From Pseudovibrio brasiliensis (GTDB lineage Bacteria > Pseudomonadota > Alphaproteobacteria > Rhizobiales > Stappiaceae), in assembly GCF_018282095.1 (NCBI RefSeq), contig NZ_CP074126.1, positions 1,002,501-1,066,500 on the forward strand: 64,000 nt of DNA. The letters run 5' to 3'. Of this stretch, positions 9,957-17,352 are shown piece by piece. Below the pieces are notes generated by a model, which was not told the origin of the DNA, searched no databases, and was given only the letters and a program-made list of their open reading frames with translations. A program made the position numbers and the translations under genes. How positions within the stretch are numbered: the stretch's first letter is position 1; each line of letters starts with the position of its first letter.

Positions 9957-10391
9957 TTAACCGCCACAGCCACCAATGGTGACTTTGACACTGCGCTTGG
10001 TTGTGATGGCAGAACCGTCCTGCATCTTCGCAACAGCGATAATGTCTTGTGTCTTTGCAAGGCGAATACGGGTCTTGGCTTCCTGCGCGCCGGAAAGAGC
10101 GCTGAAGTGGAAGGTCGCAACACCCGGGCTTGGGTTGCCAGCTGCAAGCAGCATGATGGAGGCAGCACCCGGCGCGGAGACTTCAATCGGAACAGTGTTT
10201 CCGTTCTCGGCAATCTCTGGTGCGCCAATGGTGATGTCACCGCTGTCTGGCGTTGCACCGCCGGTGAACTCCAGAATTGCATCTTCAACAGCGTTGCCTG
10301 CTGCGAAAGCTGGCGCGGTAAAGCGCAGAGTCGTTAGGGCTGCTGCGCCTCCTACTGCAAGACCAAGCGCTTCACGTCTGGTAACAGTCAT
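9957..10391 (-). CDS. soxY: SoxY: sulfur-carrying subunit with C-terminal GGCGG arm
   Basis: 144 residues from the ATG at 10391. This start is chosen because MTVTRREALGLAVGG is a Tat signal and AAGGAGG lies 11-17 nt upstream; an upstream in-frame ATG at 10418 falls inside the ribosome binding site. The last residues are IGGCGG: C142 on the flexible Gly arm is the covalent attachment point for every Sox intermediate. Paired with SoxZ directly downstream. Confidence 0.95.
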   Translation of the reverse strand: MTVTRREALGLAVGGAAALTTLRFTAPAFAAGNAVEDAILEFTGGATPDSGDITIGAPEIAENGNTVPIEVSAPGAASIMLLAAGNPSPGVATFHFSALSGAQEAKTRIRLAKTQDIIAVAKMQDGSAITTKRSVKVTIGGCGG

Positions 10392-10523
10392 TTTCAAAAA
10401 GTCCTCCTTGGAGCGCATCGCCGGAAAGCGCGAAGAATGGTTCGGCAAACGATACGCTTGAGCAATAATTTTGAGTGTGGTGCGCGACCGGTCAGGACCG
10501 CAGCACACCCAGGGCAATCCTGC

Positions 10524-10982
10524 CTATTCCTTCAACGTCGCCAGATAAGCGACGATGTCTTCAACTTGTTCGGCTGAAAGAATTGTCTTTCCCGCAAACT
10601 TCTTTGCCACGCGGTTCAAACCGTCGGTCTTGTAGAAGGCAGGCATGATCGTTGCGTCCCCGAAGACTTCCTTCGAGTTGATAACAATCGCCCGCAGTTC
10701 TGCTTCGGTATAGGTGTCTCCGATACCCTCAAGGTACGGACCTATCTCTCCATGAAACTGCTCTTCCTCAAGATCGTCGTTTGCGTGGCAAGCAAGGCAG
10801 TTGCCCAGCTTACGATTGGCGAACCATTCCCGTCCTTTGGCCGGATCACCTGCAACACCGGTCAAAGAGACCGGCACTGCTGCCTCGACAAATTGAACGT
10901 CACCTGGAGCAACAACCCCGGCAACGGCACTCCCAGAAATTAGCAGCGTTGCAGCCGCTATAGTTTTGGCAATCGCCTTCAT
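10524..10982 (-). CDS. soxX: SoxX: monohaem cytochrome subunit of SoxAX
   Basis: 152 residues from the ATG at 10982, preceded by GGGAGGGAGCA; longer in-frame starts upstream run into the promoter. A signal peptide ends near residue 21 (SAVAG). One haem site lies at C62-H66 (CLACH), with M113 in ATIMPAF as the likely axial ligand. It accepts electrons in the SoxAX reaction. First gene of the minus-strand sox operon. Confidence 0.94.
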   Translation of the reverse strand: MKAIAKTIAAATLLISGSAVAGVVAPGDVQFVEAAVPVSLTGVAGDPAKGREWFANRKLGNCLACHANDDLEEEQFHGEIGPYLEGIGDTYTEAELRAIVINSKEVFGDATIMPAFYKTDGLNRVAKKFAGKTILSAEQVEDIVAYLATLKE

Positions 10983-11016
10983 TGCTCCCTCCCAATTACA
11001 GCGATTCAATATTTTT

Positions 11017-11045
11017 ATGCTACTCAGGTACGTAGAAACACTCAA
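11017..11045 (-). promoter_or_regulatory. Candidate promoter of soxXYZABCDEF
   Basis: On the minus strand a -35-like TTGAGT (11045-11040) and a -10-like TAGCAT (11022-11017) are separated by 17 bp, about 35 bp upstream of the soxX start. It sits directly next to the palindrome at 11052-11067. Pattern-based call only. Confidence 0.5.
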
Positions 11046-11051
11046 CTTAAA

Positions 11052-11067
11052 ATTCACATAATTGAAT
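11052..11067. promoter_or_regulatory. SoxR operator candidate in the soxW-soxX gap
   Basis: ATTCACATAATTGAAT: five-base arms ATTCA/TGAAT, core ATTC-N8-GAAT. The same core and spacing occur in the soxS-soxV gap at 12504-12519. In Paracoccus pantotrophus SoxR is known to act at both these intergenic regions, and from memory the related regulator SqrR uses an ATTC-N8-GAAT site. Confidence 0.7.
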
Positions 11068-11110
11068 ATGTTAATATATGAACCTTAGTCTAACTAATTG
11101 AGTGAAAACG

Positions 11111-11683
11111 CTATTCTGAGGCTGCTTTTTGTTTCAAAAATTCACGTGCATGAAATTTTTGAAAATGTTCATCGCCCTCATAGCCCTTCTGTTTGACCCA
11201 GCGGAGCATGTTCAGCGTGGTCCATTTGCCAAAGGAGCCCGGCATGGTCTGCACGGATGCAGTGCCTGCTGTTTTGCCGTCCTCCACCTCTTCAGGCAGG
11301 AACAGGAAGGTCGGGGTGAACACAACGCCCCATCTGCGGGCAATGTTTTTTTCGGTTTGAACTTCCCCGTCGAAGTCCGTCACCTCTTCATCGCCAAACA
11401 GGTTCATCTGCACCACGAAGTAGTTGTCTTCGATGAACTTGCGAACCTCCCCGTCGCTGAAGACATTCTCATGCAAACGCGAGCAGTAGATGCAGCCCCG
11501 TTGTTCAATGAGAATAACCATGCGTTTGCCTTCCTCATTGGCAGCAGCAAGGTCTTCTCTCAGGTCTTTGAAGGTAAGGCGGAGCCATGGCTGTTTGTGG
11601 AGACCGTCCTCTCCAACCTCAGCAAAGCTCATAGTCATGCTGGCGAATACCATCGCAGCAGCAAGCACAAATTTCTTAAGCAT
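11111..11683 (-). CDS. soxW: SoxW: periplasmic thioredoxin
   Basis: 190 residues from the ATG at 11683 with GGGAGGGATCG just upstream. Signal peptide of about 21 residues (ending MSFAEV). A thioredoxin-like domain has the redox pair C64-C67 in GCIYCSRLH. In Paracoccus SoxW is the thioredoxin reduced by the membrane protein SoxV, encoded directly upstream in the same operon (61-bp gap), and is thought to keep SoxY reduced. Long for a thioredoxin because of an insertion around residues 95-115. Confidence 0.87.
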   Translation of the reverse strand: MLKKFVLAAAMVFASMTMSFAEVGEDGLHKQPWLRLTFKDLREDLAAANEEGKRMVILIEQRGCIYCSRLHENVFSDGEVRKFIEDNYFVVQMNLFGDEEVTDFDGEVQTEKNIARRWGVVFTPTFLFLPEEVEDGKTAGTASVQTMPGSFGKWTTLNMLRWVKQKGYEGDEHFQKFHAREFLKQKAASE

Positions 11684-11744
11684 CGATCCCTCCCATAACG
11701 TACCAGTCTGCAAGACCCGGGAGGGTCTCAGAAACAGGCACGCC

Positions 11745-12482
11745 TCAGCTTAAAGATGTCAGTCCTGGCGCATACTCGATCATTTGCTCTGCAATCCAGG
11801 AAACGGTGTTCGTCCCAATCAACACCGCGAAAACAATCAAAAGAACGCCCATGCCTTTTTCGATCGCACCGAGATACTTCCGAAAACGGCCCATGAAGCT
11901 CAAAAATGGTTTTGAAAACACAGCTGCCAGAATGAACGGCAGTGTCATGCCGACGCCGTAAGCAAACAGCAGCAACATGCCCTGCGAAACGTCATCACTG
12001 GCTCCGGCAGTAAACAGAATGGTTGCCAGAACAGGACCAACACACGGGGTCCAGCCAAAGGCAAACGCAAGACCAACGAGGTAGGCGCCGATGATTCCCG
12101 CAGGGGCAGAAGAGCTGTCCAATCGTGCTTCCCGCAGCAACAGATTAAGCCGGATGAGGCCGACAAAATGCAGCCCCAGAATAAAGATCACCGCCGCCGC
12201 GATGTAGCGCAACACATCAAACCAGTCGCGCAGCAGCTGACCGAAAACGGTTGCCGTTGCACCAAGGCCAACGAAGATTGTGAGAATGCCTGCTGCAAAG
12301 AAAAACGACGTAAAAACAACGCGTCGTTGAATGGCAGGCGTAACCCCATCACCGGAAAGTTCGTTCATTCCAATGCCGGCAATGTAGCAAAGGTAGAACG
12401 GAACAATGGGCAAAATACAGGGCGAGAGAAACGAGAGAAGACCCGCACTTCCCGCAGCGATTATAGTTAGATCTGGATACAT
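11745..12482 (-). CDS. soxV: SoxV: CcdA-type thiol-electron transporter
   Basis: 245 residues with six predicted membrane segments. Two conserved cysteines lie at the ends of helices: one in FLSPCILP (helix 1) and one in GWTPCVGP (helix 4), the CcdA/DsbD-beta signature. It moves reducing power from cytoplasmic thioredoxin to periplasmic SoxW. The start is taken as the ATG at 12482; a GTG at 12503 would add seven residues but has no better ribosome binding site. First gene of the soxVW unit, divergent from soxS. Confidence 0.88.
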   Translation of the reverse strand: MYPDLTIIAAGSAGLLSFLSPCILPIVPFYLCYIAGIGMNELSGDGVTPAIQRRVVFTSFFFAAGILTIFVGLGATATVFGQLLRDWFDVLRYIAAAVIFILGLHFVGLIRLNLLLREARLDSSSAPAGIIGAYLVGLAFAFGWTPCVGPVLATILFTAGASDDVSQGMLLLFAYGVGMTLPFILAAVFSKPFLSFMGRFRKYLGAIEKGMGVLLIVFAVLIGTNTVSWIAEQMIEYAPGLTSLS

Positions 12483-12503
12483 ATGGGCACTTGCTAAAAA
12501 CAC

Positions 12504-12519
12504 ATTCTATTATTAGAAT
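12504..12519. promoter_or_regulatory. SoxR operator candidate between soxV and soxS
   Basis: ATTCTATTATTAGAAT is an inverted repeat with six-base arms ATTCTA/TAGAAT and a 4-bp spacer, or equivalently ATTC-N8-GAAT. It lies midway in the 78-bp divergent gap, so one bound dimer could control both soxVW and soxS. It matches the site at 11052-11067 in core and spacing. Confidence 0.72.
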
Positions 12520-12560
12520 ATTTAGATATCATAGATTTTGAATTGTCAATCGTGGATATC

Positions 12561-12920
12561 ATGAGCAATTTTGGTTGGATCTCATTTGTCATTCTCGCCC
12601 TTACATTCAGCAGTGCTCAGGCAGCTAGCGCAGAGACAAAACTGTTGCTGGTAGAGGACGAAATCTGTCCTTGGTGTGAACGCTGGGAAGATGAAATCGG
12701 CGGTGCCTATAGCAAAACAGAGGAGGGTCAAAAGGCCCCTTTGATGCGCATGGACATCGATGATCCGCTCCCAAAGGGCGTGTCGCTGAAAAGCAAAGCA
12801 CGCTTCACGCCAACCTTTATTCTTTTGATTGACGGTGCCGAAGTCCAGCGGATTGAAGGCTACCCGGGAGAAGACTTCTTCTACCCAGCCCTGAACCAGA
12901 TGCTTCAGTCAGCTCAATAA
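12561..12920 (+). CDS. soxS: SoxS: periplasmic thioredoxin-like protein
   Basis: 119 residues from the ATG at 12561; in-frame TTG and GTG codons lie slightly upstream without a good ribosome binding site. A signal peptide (about residues 1-23, ending QAASA) is followed by a thioredoxin domain with C36-C39 in EICPWCERW and cis-proline FTPTFIL. In Paracoccus SoxS is a thioredoxin needed for full sox induction and it reactivates SoxYZ. Transcribed away from soxV; the next gene starts 66 bp later. Confidence 0.85.
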   Translation: MSNFGWISFVILALTFSSAQAASAETKLLLVEDEICPWCERWEDEIGGAYSKTEEGQKAPLMRMDIDDPLPKGVSLKSKARFTPTFILLIDGAEVQRIEGYPGEDFFYPALNQMLQSAQ

Positions 12921-12985
12921 CAATATTGAAAAGAATTTCATCTTCCCCGGACCACTCCGGGGCTCTATTCAGTTGGGAGAACTCC

Positions 12986-13492
12986 ATGAAATCATTCATC
13001 ACAGGGGCGGCTTTGCTTGTCATGACCGCAGGTTTCAGTGTTGCGCAGGCAGAAGATGAATCTGCCTTTGTCAGCTTCAAATCCCTAAAGCCGGAAATCG
13101 CAATGAAGCTCGCAGTCGCCACCATGGAAGCCTGCCGTGAAGGCGGCTATCAGATCTCCGCTGTTGTTGTGGACCGCTTCGGCCAGACACAGTCAGCCAT
13201 TCGCGACCGCTACGCTGGCGTTCACACCGTCAACACAGCACGCGGTAAAGCATGGACAGCGGTCAGTTTCCGCGGCTCCACTCTGGAAATTCAGGAAGAG
13301 ATTAAAGCAGGTAGTCTGTCCGCAGGCCTGCGTGACATTCCAGGTGCCGTTGCGCTGGGTGGAGGTCTTCCGATCGAATCTGCCGGAGCTATCGTTGGGG
13401 GAATTGGTGTTTCCGGAGCACCCTCTCCAAAAATTGATGAAGAATGTGCCCAAAGTGGCCTAGAGGAAATCTCGGATTTGCTCGACTTCTAA
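12986..13492 (+). CDS. Exported HbpS/GlcG-family (DUF336) protein in the sox locus
   Basis: 168 residues from the ATG at 12986, with GGGAGAACTCC upstream. A signal peptide ends at about VAQAED (residue 22). The rest matches the GlcG/HbpS fold: ISAVVVDRFGQ, TARGKAWTAVSF, IPGAVALGGGLPI, GAIVGGIGVSGA. Some family members bind haem or degrade it, and HbpS is an extracellular redox sensor accessory protein; which applies here is not visible. Its place between soxS and soxR suggests a periplasmic accessory role in sulfur or haem handling (inference). Confidence 0.8.
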   Translation: MKSFITGAALLVMTAGFSVAQAEDESAFVSFKSLKPEIAMKLAVATMEACREGGYQISAVVVDRFGQTQSAIRDRYAGVHTVNTARGKAWTAVSFRGSTLEIQEEIKAGSLSAGLRDIPGAVALGGGLPIESAGAIVGGIGVSGAPSPKIDEECAQSGLEEISDLLDF

Positions 13493-13565
13493 GAGGTATT
13501 CGCAGTGCAATGGTTGAAAAACGATTGCATTCAGCGTATGCCACCACTCAATAGGTGTGCTCTAG

Positions 13566-13598
13566 GGTCAGCTTTAATTTTTTCAACTATAGCTGACC
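13566..13598. promoter_or_regulatory. 8-bp inverted repeat upstream of soxR
   Basis: GGTCAGCT at 13566-13573 and AGCTGACC at 13591-13598 are perfect complements around a 17-nt AT-rich spacer. No T-run follows, so it is either a weak terminator for the soxS unit or a regulatory palindrome for soxR. Confidence 0.45.
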
Positions 13599-13603
13599 TT
13601 GCT

Positions 13604-13619
13604 CATTCCGTTCCGAATG
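13604..13619. promoter_or_regulatory. Possible autoregulatory palindrome before soxR
   Basis: CATTCCGTTCCGAATG has arms CATTC/GAATG, 20 bp before the soxR start. The ATTC and GAAT half-sites resemble the other two sox operators but are spaced by 6 rather than 8 bases, so binding is less certain. Confidence 0.35.
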
Positions 13620-13638
13620 TTGTGCAGGATCTGGTTTA

Positions 13639-13992
13639 ATGGCTATACCCATGATCGAACGTGGGATGAAAGAAGAAGACATCGAACGCATGGTCAACCA
13701 TGCCAAGGATGCAACTGATTTCCTGAAAGCATTGACACACGAAGGCCGATTGATGATCCTGTGTCATCTCGTTACCGGCGAAAAGTCAGTAACAGAGCTG
13801 GAGCAGCTTCTGTCGTCTCGTCAGTCTGCGGTCAGTCAACAGCTTGCACGATTACGCTTGGACGGTCTGGTAAATTGCCGAAGGGACGGAAAGGCAGTCT
13901 ACTACAGCCTCAAAGATGAGCGCGCACAAAGGGTCCTGGACCTGATTTTCGAGTTGTTCTGCGCCGAAGAAAACAACGACAACAAGTCATAA
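13639..13992 (+). CDS. soxR: SoxR: ArsR-family sulfur-responsive repressor (SqrR/BigR type)
   Basis: 117 residues, winged helix-turn-helix of the ArsR family (recognition region SSRQSAVSQQLARLRLDGLV, about 59-78). It keeps C42 in MILCHLV and C108 in FELFCAE, matching the cysteine pair that SqrR and BigR use to form a tetrasulfide/disulfide switch with persulfides; an extra cysteine is C80. It is expected to repress soxS-soxV and soxW-soxX transcription until sulfane sulfur appears. Starts 146 bp after the HbpS-like gene and precedes soxT by 36 bp. Confidence 0.9.
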   Translation: MAIPMIERGMKEEDIERMVNHAKDATDFLKALTHEGRLMILCHLVTGEKSVTELEQLLSSRQSAVSQQLARLRLDGLVNCRRDGKAVYYSLKDERAQRVLDLIFELFCAEENNDNKS

Positions 13993-14028
13993 CTGAAGCT
14001 CCGGTGTTTTGGTCTTGGGAGGGATCAA

Positions 14029-15087
14029 ATGTCCGAGGATATTCTGGCAGCACTCGCAGGTCTTGCGGGTGGTGTTCTGCTTGGCCTTGCTGCACGTCTG
14101 GGCCGCTTTTGCACACTTGGCGCAATTGAAGACGCACTCTACGGTAAAGAATGGCTGCGCATGCGCATGTGGGCCTTCGCCATTGCCATCTCTATCGCAT
14201 CCACATTTCTGCTGGCAGATCAGGGCCTGATCGCACTGGACCAAACCATCTATCTCACCCAAAGCTGGAACCCGCTGGCGTGCATCGTCGGTGGCCTGAT
14301 GTTCGGTTACGGCATGGCCATCGCGGGCTCCTGTGGCTACGGAGCTTTGGCCCGCCTTGGCGGCGGTGACATGCGCTACTTCGTGCTCTCACTGGTCATC
14401 GCAATCTCAGCCGCCATGGCCGTCGGCGGACCAACCGCTTACTTGCGTGTCCTCCTGTTTCCAGTCGAAACCGCAGATCCCAACACCACCGGTATCGCCC
14501 ACGTTCTGGCAGAAAAGCTGGTCCTTTCCGAACTCACCATCGCTCTGGTGATCGCAGGAGCCATTGCCCTGTTCGCCATCAGCAGCAAAGAGTTCCTCAA
14601 GAGCCCAAAGGCCATCATTGCCTCTCTAGCTGTCGCCTTTGCAATCCTCCTCGGCTGGGTTGCAACCAGCTATCTGTTTGAGGAAAGCTTTGAGGAAGTC
14701 CGCGTCGCCAGCCACTCCTTCACCGTACCAGTAGGCGATACGCTCATGTATCTCATGACAGCCTCCGGCGGTGGCCTGTCCTTCGCCGTTGGCTCTGTCG
14801 TCGGCGTCCTCAGCGGCGCGTTCCTTGGCTCTCTCATTAAAGGCCATTTCAGATGGGAAGCCTGCGACGACCCGCGCGAACTCCGCCGCCAGATCCTCGG
14901 CGGGTTCCTGATGGGCACCGGCGGCGTAATCGCTCTGGGCTGCACAATCGGGCAGGGCATCTCCGCTTTCTCCACGCTCGCTGTCAGCGCACCGGTCGTA
15001 ATGCTCTCCATCATCGCAGGGGCCGCAATCGGACTGCGCCAGCTGGTTGTCGGCTTTCAGTTTGCCTTCTGGAAACAGCAATCCTGA
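14029..15087 (+). CDS. soxT: SoxT: YeeE/YedE-family (TsuA-like) thiosulfate or sulfur-compound permease
   Basis: 352 residues, about nine to ten membrane helices. It carries the paired conserved cysteine motifs of the YeeE/YedE family: RFCTLGA (C28), AGSCGYGAL (about C104) and LGCTIGQG near the C-terminus. Family members import thiosulfate through cysteine relays. In Paracoccus-type clusters soxT is encoded with soxR and may feed the signal to SoxR (inference). Likely co-transcribed with soxR. Confidence 0.85.
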   Translation: MSEDILAALAGLAGGVLLGLAARLGRFCTLGAIEDALYGKEWLRMRMWAFAIAISIASTFLLADQGLIALDQTIYLTQSWNPLACIVGGLMFGYGMAIAGSCGYGALARLGGGDMRYFVLSLVIAISAAMAVGGPTAYLRVLLFPVETADPNTTGIAHVLAEKLVLSELTIALVIAGAIALFAISSKEFLKSPKAIIASLAVAFAILLGWVATSYLFEESFEEVRVASHSFTVPVGDTLMYLMTASGGGLSFAVGSVVGVLSGAFLGSLIKGHFRWEACDDPRELRRQILGGFLMGTGGVIALGCTIGQGISAFSTLAVSAPVVMLSIIAGAAIGLRQLVVGFQFAFWKQQS

Positions 15088-15321
15088 CGTAGGTACGCCA
15101 GCCACTTGTGCACAAAGCTGCCCCTGAAGTAAGGCGGCTAAGACACACAGTGCACAAATTATAGATTTTACCTCTGGTTGCTGCTTAATCCCGCATATTT
15201 TGCTTGAGTTTGGCGGAGATTATCGCAATATTTCGCGCTGGCCACTTCGGTGTATCTAAACGTCCTCGCATTTTGCTCTGCGAAACTCTTATAGGACTAC
15301 TCATCGCGACAGGAAACAACT

Positions 15322-15948
15322 ATGACACGACCGACCAACGAAGCTCTGATTATGATTGATATTCAGAATGATTTCTGTTCGGGCGGAGCTCTGGCTGTTG
15401 AACACGGCGAGCAGATCGTCCCCCTTGTCAATGAGCTGCAAAATGAGTTTGCCGTCAAAGTCCTCACACAGGACTGGCACCCGCAGGATCACAAGTCCTT
15501 CGCGGATAATCACGAGGGCAAACAGCCCTACGAAATGACCGAAATGCCGTATGGCCCGCAAGTCCTCTGGCCAAGCCACTGCGTGCAGGGCACCCAGGGC
15601 GCTGCGTTCCACAAAGACCTGAAAACCGACGGTGCCGACCTTGTCGTCCGCAAAGGCTTCCGCCCGCACATCGACAGCTACTCCGCATTCTTTGAAAACG
15701 ACCACACCACCTCAACAGGCTTGTCCGGCTACCTGCGCGAGCGTGGTGTCGACACGCTGCATATGGTTGGTCTGGCCACCGATTTCTGCGTGCGCTTCTC
15801 TGCGGTAGATGCGGCCAAGCAGGGCTTCAACGTTATCGTCCATCTGGATGCCTGCCGAGCGATTGACCTGAATGGCTCGCTCAAAGAGGCCATGGACGAA
15901 ATGCAAAGCCACGGCGTCAAGTTTTCCGGCGAGATGGTTGCACAATGA
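15322..15948 (+). CDS. pncA: Nicotinamidase PncA
   Basis: 208 residues of the isochorismatase-like hydrolase fold. The catalytic triad is visible: D13 (IDIQNDFC), K111 (VVRKGFRPHIDSYS) and C156 (GLATDFCVRFS). Metal ligands are D51 and H53 (QDWHPQDH) and a downstream His. It hydrolyses nicotinamide to nicotinate in the cytoplasm for NAD salvage. Start supported by AGGAAACAACT. Its stop overlaps the pncB start (ATGA), so the two are translationally coupled. Confidence 0.94.
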   Translation: MTRPTNEALIMIDIQNDFCSGGALAVEHGEQIVPLVNELQNEFAVKVLTQDWHPQDHKSFADNHEGKQPYEMTEMPYGPQVLWPSHCVQGTQGAAFHKDLKTDGADLVVRKGFRPHIDSYSAFFENDHTTSTGLSGYLRERGVDTLHMVGLATDFCVRFSAVDAAKQGFNVIVHLDACRAIDLNGSLKEAMDEMQSHGVKFSGEMVAQ

Positions 15949-17237
15949 TCGATATTGCCTCCCGCGTTTATAATCACAATTGGAAGATCGACCCGATTGT
16001 TCGTTCTCTGATCGACACCGACTTTTACAAGCTGCTCATGGCGCAGTCGGTGTTTCTGAACAAGCCGAACACACAGGTCACCTTCAGCCTCATCAACCGC
16101 GCGCAGCACATCCCGCTGGCAAAGCTCATTGATGAGAAGGAACTCCGCGACCAGCTGGATCACATCCGCACGCTCTCCCTGTCTCGCGGTGAGAGCACGT
16201 GGCTGCGCGGTAACATGTTCTACGGTAAGCGCTCCATGTTCCGCGCTGAGTTCGTGGAGTGGTTCGAAAACCTCCGCCTGCCGCCCTATCATTTGGAAGT
16301 CAAAGACGACCAGTACGAGCTGACTTTCGAAGGCGACTGGCCTGCTGTCATGCTCTGGGAAGTCCCGGCTCTGGCCGTCCTCATGGAACTGCGCTCCCGT
16401 GCTGTGCTCAAAAACATGGGCCGGTTCGAGCTGCAGGTTCTTTATGCCCGCGCCATGACCAAGCTTTGGGAAAAGGTCGAGTGCCTGCGCAAGATTGAAG
16501 ACCTGTCTCTGGCAGACTTCGGTACGCGTCGACGTCACTCTTTCCTGTGGCAGGACTGGTGCGTACAGGCCATGATGGAAGGCCTCGGCAAGAAGTTTGT
16601 CGGCACCTCCAACTGCCTGATAGCCATGCGCCGCGAAGTGGAAGCCATCGGCACCAATGCGCATGAGCTGCCAATGGTTTATTCCGCTCTGGCAGAAACC
16701 GATGAAGAACTGGCCGAAGCGCCGTTTCAGGTCCTCAAAGACTGGCAGGAAGAGCACGACGGCAACCTCCGTATCATCCTGCCAGACACCTACGGAACAG
16801 AAGGCTTTCTGGAGCGCGCACCAAACTGGCTATCTTCCTGGACCGGCATTCGCATCGACAGTGGCGATCCGGTTAAAGGCGCAGAAGCAGCCATCAAATG
16901 GTGGGAGAGCTGCGGTGAAGACCCGACCCAAAAGCGTGTGATCTTCTCCGATGGTCTTGATGAAGACATGATCGCCCACCTGCAGCGTAAGTTCCATGGA
17001 CGCGTGCGTTGCAGCTTTGGTTGGGGCACGATGCTCACCAACGACTTCCGCGGTCTTGTACCAAACGATGCTTTGGCACCGTTCTCTCTTGTTTGTAAAG
17101 CTATTTCAGTAGATGGCAGGCCAACGGTGAAGCTCTCCGATAACCCCAACAAGGCCATGGGCCCGCGGGAAGAAATCGAACGTTATAAGCGCGTTTTCGG
17201 CGTTGGAGAGCAAAAGCGCCAGAAGGTCTTTGTCTAA
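15945..17237 (+). CDS. pncB: Nicotinate phosphoribosyltransferase PncB
   Basis: 430 residues, normal for the long bacterial form. Conserved segments include TDFYKLLMAQ near the N-terminus, the phosphorylated-histidine loop GTNAHELPMVYSAL, and phosphate-binding RIDSGDP and SFGWGTMLTND. It converts nicotinate, PRPP and ATP to nicotinate mononucleotide and so uses the PncA product. Cytoplasmic. Confidence 0.95.
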   Translation: MIDIASRVYNHNWKIDPIVRSLIDTDFYKLLMAQSVFLNKPNTQVTFSLINRAQHIPLAKLIDEKELRDQLDHIRTLSLSRGESTWLRGNMFYGKRSMFRAEFVEWFENLRLPPYHLEVKDDQYELTFEGDWPAVMLWEVPALAVLMELRSRAVLKNMGRFELQVLYARAMTKLWEKVECLRKIEDLSLADFGTRRRHSFLWQDWCVQAMMEGLGKKFVGTSNCLIAMRREVEAIGTNAHELPMVYSALAETDEELAEAPFQVLKDWQEEHDGNLRIILPDTYGTEGFLERAPNWLSSWTGIRIDSGDPVKGAEAAIKWWESCGEDPTQKRVIFSDGLDEDMIAHLQRKFHGRVRCSFGWGTMLTNDFRGLVPNDALAPFSLVCKAISVDGRPTVKLSDNPNKAMGPREEIERYKRVFGVGEQKRQKVFV

Positions 17238-17275
17238 GCCCGTCTGTATTAGTCAGCGCTTAAAATAATCCAATT

Positions 17276-17292
17276 GCATAGTTTCCCTATGC
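17276..17292. promoter_or_regulatory. Inverted repeat ahead of the AGPS-like gene
   Basis: GCATAG at 17276-17281 and CTATGC at 17287-17292 form perfect 6-bp arms with a 5-bp spacer, about 60 bp before the start of the next operon. It could be an operator; the regulator is unknown. Confidence 0.35.
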
Positions 17293-17352
17293 GTAAACTC
17301 TGTGTAGCATGCGTCACGCAGCACAGTTTATACGTGTGGGGGAGCGACAAAG

